From: Planctomycetota bacterium
Lineage (GTDB): Bacteria > Planctomycetota > GCA-2746535
NCBI GenBank assembly: GCA_002746535.1
Contig: NVWA01000017.1
Span: forward strand, 1 to 64,000
Reading direction: 5' to 3'
DNA length: 64,000 bases
The notes under the pieces: generated by a model
Told to the model about the DNA's origin: nothing
The model's input: the letters and a program-made list of their open reading frames with translations, nothing else
Database searches by the model: none
Shown here: piece by piece, positions 50,965 to 59,470 of the stretch
How positions within the stretch are numbered: the first letter of the stretch is position 1
How the letters are laid out: each line of letters starts with the position of its first letter
Position numbers and translations under genes: made by a program

Positions 50965-53420
50965 GATTCTGAAAACCTAGATTTAGAAATAAATAAGGGA
51001 ATACTAATTATAAAAGTAGTCCCTTTGCCCAAAGTAGACTCCACTTCAACTTTTCCATTATGCTCTTTAAGAATGCCATGAACAATCGACAAACCAAGAC
51101 CTGTACCTTCGCCAATAGACTTTGTTGTAAAGAAAGGGTCAAATAATTTTGACATATTTTCTTGAGGTATCCCTTCACCTGAATCAGCTATCGAAATGAC
51201 ACACATCGTATTTTTAACGGTGGCAATAATTTTCAATGATCCTTGTTCATGAGTTGCCTGAACAGCATTAAGAATTATATTGGTAAAAACCTGTTGTAGC
51301 TGACTACTATTGCCATTAATAGAAGGAAGGTTTTCTGCAATATCTTTTTCCAAATTAATTGATTTTTGACGTATCTGAACACCAATTAGTTGCAATGTAT
51401 TCTCTATAATTTCTTGTACAAAGACTTCGCACATCTCCCCTTCAGACTGTCTAGAGAAGGAAAGTAAATTGTCGGTAATCTTTTTACACCGCACGGCCGC
51501 CTTTTTAATACTTTCTAATGGATCACTGATGTTCTCAATAAATTCCGTCCTCTCATTATCTGGGATAGCATCACATTCATCTTTTACCATGATTGAAAAA
51601 GTAAGAACGGCTGATAGAGGATTGTTTAATTCATGGGCAACACCGGCAGCCAATTCACCTACAGCATTTAATTTACCACTTTGAACAAGCTGAGCCTGGG
51701 TTTGCCTAAGTTCTAAAATACTTTCATTGAGCTCATTCATTAATCGATTCGTTTCTCGCATATCTCGCGCTACAAATAGAATTGAGATCAAATTTTCTTG
51801 CTCATCATACATAGGTGAACCAGAAACAGACATGTTAACCAGGTTATCACTTTTGGTACGAAAATTTATATTCTCATTTATGATGGCTCCTTTTTCAATA
51901 ATAATCTCAATTTGTTTATCATGAAAAGACATTTGGCTAGAAGAAGAAGAAGAAGAAGAAGAAGAAGAAGAAGAAGAAGAAGAAGAAGAAGAAGAAGAAG
52001 AAGAAGCAATAATCATTCCAATAGACTGATCTAGAAGCTCTTCTTCACTGTATCCAAGAATATTACTTAAAGCAGGGTTTACAGTTTGAATTTTCCCATT
52101 GGGGGAAATAACAATAATCGTATCTAACATATAATTGATAATTCGATCTACGTATTTTTTAGAATCAAACAGATCATCTCTAGATACTTGAAGGGCTTTT
52201 GCCATTTTTTGTAGGGCGAAGGTAAGATCATCCTTTTCACCTTTTGATTCAATGACAATATTAAAATCACCTTCAGCAATCTGATTGGTTTGAATCAATA
52301 AATCTTTTAACCTGTTAATTAATTCCTGAAAACTATTTGATAATTCACCAATCTCATCTTTTCTATTAATTTTTTCAAACTTTAGGTTCAAGTCACCTGT
52401 ACTAGAAATGACTCTAGCCAATGCTGAAACCTTATTGATCGGCCTTGTGATCATTTTAGCCACAAGAAATGAAATTATCAAAACTATCACGATAATAATA
52501 ACCGTTGAAACCAGCAAATAATAAGTAAGAACGTCCACAGACTCGGTAATCACATCAACAGGAGCAACAGCGATGATACTCCAGTCGAGTGCTTTATTAA
52601 CACCAAATTCTGCCATATCAGCAAAGCCGGCCATTACGAGAGTACCTGTATGGTCCGTATAAACAACATTACCAACTTCACCTTGATTTTCAAAATTATC
52701 TAAAAGCTTTGGATTTACTTTTAGGTCTGGAAAAGCATCTAATGGTTTTATTTTGGGGTCTGCTGTAATAATGACCTTTCCATCATTATCAACTAGGTAG
52801 ACATATTTTTCACCGATAATTCTGCTATCAAAATCCTCTACGATTTTTTTCACAATTTTCAGATTCACTTCAATGATGAGCACCTTAATTACTTTCGTGT
52901 TCGAGTCATCGGTTATTGGCGTTAAAATACCAATACCCAAACCCGTATCCATGTAAAAGGCATTTGACACAAAGACATCCCCTTGATTTGCTTTTAATGT
53001 GTCATTGAACAGCGGAACCAACAGTGGAAAAATCTCTTGAATAGATTTTCCTTTTTCATTTTGCTCCCCTGAACTAGCGATAAAGATCCCATCTTTGTCA
53101 ACCACATCAATATCAACCAGGTATTCACTTTCCTTGGTAATCTCTGTTAAATATTGAACAAGTTTATCGATATCATCAGATTCTAAAACATCTGCTTGCG
53201 ATAGAATTTTAATGTCGGTCACTCTTTGGGTAAAAAACCGATCAATACTATGCCCGACTAAGAACGATTTCTCTTCAAGCTCATTTGTAATCAGACTTAA
53301 AACAGATTCCCTGTATTGTTGTGTAGCGATGAAAAATAAGACTAATAGCGGTATGAGAGCGATAAAAACCGAGTATAAAAGAATTTGTCCCGTTAATCGT
53401 AACTTATTGAATATATTCAT
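50961..53420 (-). CDS. Transmembrane sensor histidine kinase with polyserine tract in PAS domain
   Basis: 819 residues. A first membrane helix (about 12-32), a periplasmic Cache-type sensor domain (35-290, YLVDIDVVDKDGIFIASSGE), a second helix near 295-318, HAMP (320-372), then a PAS domain at 430-550. HisKA (GVAHELNNPLSAVL, His about 594) and HATPase_c (NIILNAVQATHE, ADSGEGIP, GTGLGLSIVHG) complete a typical NtrB-like kinase. The PAS domain is interrupted at about 473-495 by 23 consecutive serines encoded by a TCT repeat. It overlaps the downstream hybrid kinase by four bases. The ligand is unknown; Cache domains bind small metabolites. Confidence 0.92.
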   Translation of the reverse strand: MNIFNKLRLTGQILLYSVFIALIPLLVLFFIATQQYRESVLSLITNELEEKSFLVGHSIDRFFTQRVTDIKILSQADVLESDDIDKLVQYLTEITKESEYLVDIDVVDKDGIFIASSGEQNEKGKSIQEIFPLLVPLFNDTLKANQGDVFVSNAFYMDTGLGIGILTPITDDSNTKVIKVLIIEVNLKIVKKIVEDFDSRIIGEKYVYLVDNDGKVIITADPKIKPLDAFPDLKVNPKLLDNFENQGEVGNVVYTDHTGTLVMAGFADMAEFGVNKALDWSIIAVAPVDVITESVDVLTYYLLVSTVIIIVIVLIISFLVAKMITRPINKVSALARVISSTGDLNLKFEKINRKDEIGELSNSFQELINRLKDLLIQTNQIAEGDFNIVIESKGEKDDLTFALQKMAKALQVSRDDLFDSKKYVDRIINYMLDTIIVISPNGKIQTVNPALSNILGYSEEELLDQSIGMIIASSSSSSSSSSSSSSSSSSSSSSSQMSFHDKQIEIIIEKGAIINENINFRTKSDNLVNMSVSGSPMYDEQENLISILFVARDMRETNRLMNELNESILELRQTQAQLVQSGKLNAVGELAAGVAHELNNPLSAVLTFSIMVKDECDAIPDNERTEFIENISDPLESIKKAAVRCKKITDNLLSFSRQSEGEMCEVFVQEIIENTLQLIGVQIRQKSINLEKDIAENLPSINGNSSQLQQVFTNIILNAVQATHEQGSLKIIATVKNTMCVISIADSGEGIPQENMSKLFDPFFTTKSIGEGTGLGLSIVHGILKEHNGKVEVESTLGKGTTFIISIPLFISKSRFSES
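51939..52004 (-). repeat. (TCT)22 microsatellite encoding polyserine
   Basis: Twenty-two perfect TCT codons on the minus strand, extended by one AGC Ser codon. It is a pure trinucleotide tract in the coding sequence of the PAS domain, so unit changes would lengthen or shorten the serine run without shifting the frame. Confidence 0.95.
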
Positions 53421-53643
53421 TTAACAAAATCTCAATAGATGCATGAAATATAGTAAGTTACTTTAACTATATGTTTAGAATTTCATCAAGTCAATTTTTA
53501 TCAAAAAAAATATCATTTAATCATGAAATAAATAGTAAAGTTCTTTTTGTATATAGATAATAATACAAATTATATAGGACAGATTATAGAATAAGAGAGG
53601 AGACTAGCCGATGGTGTGATATACAGGCATTCTATGACATACC

Positions 53644-53672
53644 AAAAAAAACCTTTAATTGCATAAAGGTTT
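53644..53672 (-). terminator. Rho-independent terminator of the MoxR operon
   Basis: On the minus strand AAACCTTTA pairs with TAAAGGTTT (plus 53649-53657 and 53664-53672) around a 6-base loop, followed by a run of eight T. It lies about 275 bases after the second MoxR stop. Confidence 0.75.
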
Positions 53673-53744
53673 GTCCTTTATGATCTTATGCCCTAACCCC
53701 TTGAAATCATGATTGTTACAAATGTACTCTGACGTAATATAACA

Positions 53745-53756
53745 TTATACCGATAT
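53745..53756. promoter_or_regulatory. Half-site of the 49096 inverted repeat
   Basis: TTATACCGATAT, identical to one arm of 49096-49126. It lies about 325 bases upstream of the kinase operon start. Only one arm is present. Confidence 0.35.
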
Positions 53757-53946
53757 AAGGTAATATAGGCAGCTGTGAAGTCTAAGTAAGGATATAAGAA
53801 ACTTTTACAGATAGCATTTCAAAACAATTCGTGATAAATAATTCAATCTATAGATTCAATACAATTTAAAATATTTGTCCAAAGTCCCAGGTTAATAATT
53901 ACTGCTCAGGTACTTTATACTAACGTAACTTTATATTTAGCATAAA

Positions 53947-55116
53947 TTAACCTATATGGTCTAAGAGCATGTCAATAATTTTATGAGTGTCGATCCCTTC
54001 AGCTTCAGCAGAAAAGTTTACTGAAATTCGGTGTCCCATAACTGAATGGGCCACTTGTTTGACATCTTCCAATTTTACCTTGTGACGTCCATCCATGGCT
54101 GCGATAGCTTTAGCACTAAATACTAAGTTTTGACAGGCACGTGGACCAGCACCCCAAGAAACATACTGTTTCACAAAATCAGGCGCATCTTTTTCAGAAC
54201 AACGGCTATTACGTACCAATTTGATTACAAAGGTAACAACATCATAGGGTACATTAACCTTCCTAACTAATTTCTGCAACTCAAGGATTTCTTTTTTGTC
54301 TAGTACAGGCTTAATATCAGGTTTGTAACCCGATGTCGTCATACTCAAAATAAGCCTTTCCTCTTCTTCCTGAGGATAACTAACGCGAATAAGAAACATG
54401 AATCTGTCTAATTGAGCTTCGGGTAATGAGTAAGTCCCTTCTTGCTCAATCGGGTTTTGTGTCGCTAGAACAAAAAAGGGAGGATCAAGTGGACGACGTT
54501 CTCCACCAACGGTTACCTGCTTTTCCTCCATAGCTTCTAATAGTGAAGCCTGTGTCTTCGGTGGCGTACGGTTTATTTCATCAGCCAGTAGAATATTCGT
54601 GAAAATGGGACCTTCGAGAAAACGAAACTGACGATCACCGGTACTTTTATTCTCTTCAATGACTTCGGTTCCTGTGATATCAGAAGGCATCAAGTCTGGT
54701 GTGAATTGAACACGCTTAAAATTTAATGAAAGACTAGAAGCGATCGTACGCACTAATAGAGTTTTCCCTAGACCAGGCACACCCATGAGCAAACTATGAC
54801 CTTGTGCAAACAGCGAAATCATCAATAACTTTACTACATCCTCTTGCCCTACTACCGCTTTTCTAACCTGCTCATCAATCCTTTTAATGGCATCTCTCAA
54901 GTGTTCAATCTTATCTATCTCATCTTGTGTCCATTCAATGGTATCAGGAGCTATAAAATCAGTAACCGCTACGTCGGATTCTTTCATTTTTGAATCAGTA
55001 TCGTCAGGAGATTGTATTGTAAAGACATGACTGCATCCTTTACATTTAATCTTTTTACCAACTTTATCTTCTCCAATATTCATTTCTTTATCGCATTTTT
55101 CGCATGTTATTTTCAT
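53947..55116 (-). CDS. MoxR-family AAA ATPase with N-terminal zinc ribbon
   Basis: 389 residues. An N-terminal zinc ribbon (CEKC...CKGC, residues 5-27) of the MJ0042 type precedes a MoxR AAA+ domain. Walker A is GVPGLGKT (about 116-123), Walker B ILLADEINRTPPK, sensor 1 FFVLATQNPIEQEGTYSLPE, and the C-terminal lid has RISVNFSAEAEGID. MoxR ATPases act as chaperones that assemble or activate partner proteins, often with von Willebrand A-domain proteins. None is encoded next to it within this window. Its start overlaps the upstream MoxR gene by four bases. Confidence 0.92.
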   Translation of the reverse strand: MKITCEKCDKEMNIGEDKVGKKIKCKGCSHVFTIQSPDDTDSKMKESDVAVTDFIAPDTIEWTQDEIDKIEHLRDAIKRIDEQVRKAVVGQEDVVKLLMISLFAQGHSLLMGVPGLGKTLLVRTIASSLSLNFKRVQFTPDLMPSDITGTEVIEENKSTGDRQFRFLEGPIFTNILLADEINRTPPKTQASLLEAMEEKQVTVGGERRPLDPPFFVLATQNPIEQEGTYSLPEAQLDRFMFLIRVSYPQEEEERLILSMTTSGYKPDIKPVLDKKEILELQKLVRKVNVPYDVVTFVIKLVRNSRCSEKDAPDFVKQYVSWGAGPRACQNLVFSAKAIAAMDGRHKVKLEDVKQVAHSVMGHRISVNFSAEAEGIDTHKIIDMLLDHIG

Positions 55117-56141
55117 TCAGATTTTCCTTTTAAAATTTGATTGGTCCACTTTGAAACGGAAGGGAGTGAACGCTCCCATGCCGCTTTACAAACAGCTTTT
55201 AAAACATCTTCAATATCATAACCAAAAGCTTGAGCTCTATAGTCTAATAAAAGACGGTGATTTAATACCGGCCCCATTAGAAATTCAATATCTTGACGGG
55301 TTACATATTGACGGCCTCGCGCCAATGCTAGCACTTTTGAACCACGAATCAATGATTGTACAGCCCGCGTAGAGGCACCCAAACGAACCGTGCGTTTGAC
55401 TTCAGCTGGGCATTCGGCCTCTTCAGGGCGTGTGAGACGCACTATTGACATGGCAAACTTCTGAACTGATGGGATAACAGGCACGCTTTTAGCCAATTGC
55501 TGCATGGCTAACACCGTTTCTGGATCTGTCACAGCTTTAACCTTGTGTCTTCCAAACCCGGTCGTTTTCTCAATTATTTCTCTTTCCTCATCTTCATCAG
55601 GATACTCCAACGGTATGGACATCATAAATCTATCCGCCTGTGCTTCCCCTAAATCCCAAACACCTTCAGTATCAAGACTATTAAGAGTAGCAATAAGAGA
55701 AAATGGTTTTGGTAAATAATATGTCTTGCCACCCACAGTGACCTGGTGCTCTTGCATTACTTCTAATAGTGCTGATTGAGTACGAGCCGGTGAACGATTG
55801 AGCTCATCAGCCAAAACTAAATTGGCAAAGATGGGCCCTTTGTAAAATTTAAAGCTGCGGTCTCCCCCAAATTTATCTGAAACCAAAATTTCAGATCCAA
55901 TAATATCAGTAGGTAGTAGATCAGGCGTAAACTGAAGTCTATTGTAATCAAGATTCATGATTTCGGCCAAAGTTTTTACAATTAGCGTACGTCCCAAACC
56001 TGGTAAACCAGTTAGCAAAAGATGGCCTTCAGCAAAAAAACCCGCCAAAAGTTGTTCAATGGCTACCTCTTGACCTACTACAACCTTAGCAATTTCTTCG
56101 CGAATAAGGTTAAAATTTTCATAAAACTTTTCAGGAGTCAT
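55113..56141 (-). CDS. MoxR-family AAA ATPase with altered Walker A
   Basis: 342 residues, a full-length MoxR AAA+ protein without zinc ribbon. Walker A reads GLPGLGRT, with Arg in place of the nucleotide-binding Lys (the codon is CGT, so the reading is direct). Walker B LVLADELNRSPART and sensor 1 SLIATLNSLDTEG are kept, although the usual TQNP is TLNS. The lid has RLLLDYRAQAFGYD. The partner gene encodes a canonical MoxR and overlaps by four bases, so a mixed complex with one active and one weakly active or regulatory subunit is a reasonable inference. Confidence 0.92.
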   Translation of the reverse strand: MTPEKFYENFNLIREEIAKVVVGQEVAIEQLLAGFFAEGHLLLTGLPGLGRTLIVKTLAEIMNLDYNRLQFTPDLLPTDIIGSEILVSDKFGGDRSFKFYKGPIFANLVLADELNRSPARTQSALLEVMQEHQVTVGGKTYYLPKPFSLIATLNSLDTEGVWDLGEAQADRFMMSIPLEYPDEDEEREIIEKTTGFGRHKVKAVTDPETVLAMQQLAKSVPVIPSVQKFAMSIVRLTRPEEAECPAEVKRTVRLGASTRAVQSLIRGSKVLALARGRQYVTRQDIEFLMGPVLNHRLLLDYRAQAFGYDIEDVLKAVCKAAWERSLPSVSKWTNQILKGKSE

Positions 56142-56580
56142 ATCTTTATATTCAAAAAGGTTTAATTGGCAAAACTCAGAATGAGCTTATGGTTTGGCTA
56201 TACATCTAAAGAACAGTTTGTAGCTATTGTGAAATATAACTTATTCAGCCGATTGAGAATCCAGATTCTCAAATTCATGTTGAATAATACTTATCCCCCT
56301 CTACCGAATTCTATTACATCAAAGTAAAAAGGAACATTTAGTACATATCTTATTTATAAGAATACAGCCAATAGTATATGTGTCGAAACTATTAAATCAA
56401 GTTCAAATTCTTATATTGTTTAATATGTATCCTTTTATCTGGCAATTCTTTCATGACTTCATTCTCCTCTATTAATAATCTAAAATTGCTTATTTATTAA
56501 GTTTCATTCAAATGCTCCATCAAATAGAATATCAGAGACCTCTCCTTAATCAGATTTAATATCAACACTATTTTTGATTT
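56142..56580. other. Intergenic region upstream of the MoxR operon
   Basis: About 440 AT-rich bases between the propeller gene end and the MoxR start, both on the minus strand. It should contain the MoxR promoter and the end of the propeller transcript. No repeat family member, gene or clear terminator is seen. Confidence 0.5.
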
Positions 56581-59337
56581 TCATTTTTTAGTGCCAGCAA
56601 TTCTCTTGAGTGAAACTTTGACCGATTTATGATAATCTAGTGTTGCTGAGAAAACTCTTCCATTGCCATTGTCAGCTATAAAAAGACGTTTATCAGTATG
56701 CCCTTGCAAGTATTGGGCATCGAATAAGCCAATCCCTTTATCATCGACATTGCCATAGCCACCAATGCGAGTGATTACTCTCCCGTTTGGATCCAAAACA
56801 GCAATCGTGAAGCGTTGTTGTTCACTAACAAAAACTCGCCCGTAATAATCGACATAAAATTGTGCGTGTCGACACCAACAAGTCGTATTGTTTCCAGTGG
56901 AGGCTTCGCCATAGAGCCATTCAGCTCCCTCTATCCATCCTTTCGAAACATCTTTCTGTCGGTCTGGTTTACTATCATTTAAGGGAACGATTGCACTGTT
57001 CTTCATTGAAGTGATTAGACGCCCCTTGCCTGGACTAAATTTGGCTAGAGTACCTGTACCACTGTTGCCATAAGGCTTGCCGTCAAGTATTCGTGTCTGA
57101 CGAATCACAGCGTAAACATTACCCTTGAGATCCATCTGCAAACCTCCATTGAATACCCCACCTCCTTTGATGATGTCTTCTTGTTTTAAATTGCCATATT
57201 TATCGTACACATGCACAAAAAGACTTCCAGGCCTGCCTGGATAAACTTCAGGAGTCCATTTTTTAGATTTAGAAACCGTCTTTTCTACTGAAGCTCGATT
57301 GATATCAGCGCCCTTCCATTTACAAGCTACGACAACGTCACCTTGCGGAGAAACTCCAAAAGAGCCATATTTATGAGAAGATGCACCCCCGCCAATGGTG
57401 GAAAGAAGTGAGGCGTGCTTGTATTTTTCTTCGCCATAGTCATAAGGAATTTCATCGAGGCCAACTCCTTTGTATCTCGAAATAGTTGAACCTGCACGAT
57501 TGTAGAATTGCCCTTGGGCATCGAATCCAGCATCTGCGATTGGGCGGTTTAGACGTCGATTTTTAATGGAATTATTTTCCACATCGATCTCGATTACATT
57601 TTGATAATTCTTTCCACTATTAATGTCCATTTCTCCAACGTAAAGCTTTTCACGTACTGGATCATAATGTAAATAACGACGTTGAAAAAATGGGACCTGA
57701 TTGGTGTAGCCCGATTTGATCACTTCTGTAGAAAAATTTCGTTTGATAACAAGCTGATTCTTTTGCAACTCTAGTAGGTAGATCAGATCTGTTCTTGTAT
57801 CCTTTTGAGAGTACAGCCAAACACGAAGGGGCTTAGAGTAAAAGTCTACCTTAACCCTCGGAGCATATCCAGACAAATTATAAACTAGATCACTTGCACC
57901 CTTTCTTTTTCTACTTTTCTTGACTTTTATACCCTTCTTTTTAATTTCGAGACTCCAGCGATTAAGAACCTTCGACTTACGTTTCGTTCCTAGTGCTGAA
58001 AAATGTAATAGCTCAGGTCGACAACGCTTGTTGAATGCTTTAGCACCAGGACTTGAAGCACCGACATACTTTGATCTTAATTGCCATGTGGACACATAGA
58101 TCTCATCGTTCTTCGGATCAATGTTTATTTCAATAGGACCGGTTATCGGACCAATGCTAGTGTAAAATTTGCCGTCGGGACTGAAGACTTGCACACGATC
58201 ATTGCCCCAATCAGTAACGTAGATTCGCCCTTTACTATCCACACTTAGTCCAGATGGAAGATCAAATTGAGTATTGCTTTCCCCCATTTTGTAGGCTCCT
58301 AGAAAAATTTCAGGACCTCTACTGCCATCGGTCGGCATACGGGTCACAAAGTGCGGAAGCCCTGTGTATCTAATAAGACTTCCTTGCCCATTTTGTGAAG
58401 ACCAGTAATATTGCGTCATGTAATACCACTTACCATCAGGAGAAACAGTAACTTTGTGAGGGAGCACTTTACGCATATTCTTATGCTTTTTTTGACCTAT
58501 AATATTCTCAGGGCCGTAAAAAGAGCGCCCACGAGTTGTACCGTCTGTTCCTATATAACAAACCCCTTGATTGCTAAAGAGATGCAATAGCCCTTTCCGT
58601 AGAACCATATCACCCATCGCGTAAACAGCTCCTTTATACTGCTCTGATTTGATCGAGAGCAAAGATACTGTACGCTCCCCCATACCAAAACCTCTAACTT
58701 TGTCAGGAACGGAATCGCCATCAGGAACGGATCTCATCTTAAGGTTTTTTATCTTTTTTAACTTATCGGCCGAAAAAGGGTATAAGGTGCGAAGGTAGTT
58801 ACCCTCGTGGTCGAATTGTCTTACATAATTATTCATATTGGACTGATAAATATATACGCCATCTTTATCGATTGAAAAAGCGGTATCATCACCATGAGTA
58901 CGTAAAGGATTATAATGCAGATTTTTCTCAAAGCTGGCTTTGACTCCCAAAGAGACTCTCACCACGCAGCTATTGATGTCCTTCACATATACACCCATGT
59001 CATTTTTGCTATCCCAAATAATTCGTTGTGATAGACCTTTTTGAAAAGGCGCAGGTGCTCCGTCACCCAGAATTCCAGCGCCTAAGTGGCGAAGGATCTT
59101 ACCCTGAGCATCTTCGATGGCCACCGCAACATCACAGGCAGCTTTAACGGCGAAGGTAATGATCACTTCATCCCCCTTACGAGTCAATTGTGGCTCTTGA
59201 GTAAACTCAAAGACCTCGACTCTCTTTACTTTAAATTCATTTATTGCCTCTGGGCCATAAGTCTGAGCACACAGAGACATAGTCGTGGACCATATTACTA
59301 GAATAGGTATTAAGAATTTAGATAAAGTTAATTTCAT
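56581..59337 (-). CDS. Large secreted NHL/six-bladed propeller protein
   Basis: 918 residues with a signal peptide (FLIPILVIWSTTMSLCAQ). Residues 45-130 look like a FlgD/Ig-type beta-sandwich (VAVAIEDAQGKILRHLGAG, QRIIWDSKNDMGVYV). The rest is a propeller with NHL-like blades: FDLPSGLSVDSKGRIYVTDW with NDRVQVFSPDGKF, FYVDYYGRVFVSEQQRF, and LFIADNGNGRVFSATLDYHK. Such proteins are abundant in PVC bacteria and often accompany sulfatases or glycan degradation systems; none is in this window. A role in extracellular binding is inferred. It has the same direction as the PQQ-like gene upstream, 133 bases away. Confidence 0.75.
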   Translation of the reverse strand: MKLTLSKFLIPILVIWSTTMSLCAQTYGPEAINEFKVKRVEVFEFTQEPQLTRKGDEVIITFAVKAACDVAVAIEDAQGKILRHLGAGILGDGAPAPFQKGLSQRIIWDSKNDMGVYVKDINSCVVRVSLGVKASFEKNLHYNPLRTHGDDTAFSIDKDGVYIYQSNMNNYVRQFDHEGNYLRTLYPFSADKLKKIKNLKMRSVPDGDSVPDKVRGFGMGERTVSLLSIKSEQYKGAVYAMGDMVLRKGLLHLFSNQGVCYIGTDGTTRGRSFYGPENIIGQKKHKNMRKVLPHKVTVSPDGKWYYMTQYYWSSQNGQGSLIRYTGLPHFVTRMPTDGSRGPEIFLGAYKMGESNTQFDLPSGLSVDSKGRIYVTDWGNDRVQVFSPDGKFYTSIGPITGPIEINIDPKNDEIYVSTWQLRSKYVGASSPGAKAFNKRCRPELLHFSALGTKRKSKVLNRWSLEIKKKGIKVKKSRKRKGASDLVYNLSGYAPRVKVDFYSKPLRVWLYSQKDTRTDLIYLLELQKNQLVIKRNFSTEVIKSGYTNQVPFFQRRYLHYDPVREKLYVGEMDINSGKNYQNVIEIDVENNSIKNRRLNRPIADAGFDAQGQFYNRAGSTISRYKGVGLDEIPYDYGEEKYKHASLLSTIGGGASSHKYGSFGVSPQGDVVVACKWKGADINRASVEKTVSKSKKWTPEVYPGRPGSLFVHVYDKYGNLKQEDIIKGGGVFNGGLQMDLKGNVYAVIRQTRILDGKPYGNSGTGTLAKFSPGKGRLITSMKNSAIVPLNDSKPDRQKDVSKGWIEGAEWLYGEASTGNNTTCWCRHAQFYVDYYGRVFVSEQQRFTIAVLDPNGRVITRIGGYGNVDDKGIGLFDAQYLQGHTDKRLFIADNGNGRVFSATLDYHKSVKVSLKRIAGTKK

Positions 59338-59470
59338 GACTAATCGCCTTTCACATTTCCTCTATAATTTTATGGAATGTGTTAATTTAAGTTTATTTAT
59401 TTTCATCTAATTCACATTGACTGAAACTATTTAGATAATCCTAGAGCAACAACCACATGAATGTTCTATA

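Larger units (their letters stand above)
53421..53946. other. Intergenic region upstream of the kinase operon
   Basis: About 525 bases. It contains the terminator of the MoxR operon (53644-53672) and a half-copy of the 49096 palindrome (53745-53756). Promoters of the kinase operon should lie in its left part. Confidence 0.5.

Noticed and set aside
53500..53946. Replication origin
   Set aside because: The region is AT-rich with short inverted repeats, but there are no DnaA-box clusters and no dnaA or gidA-type neighbours.
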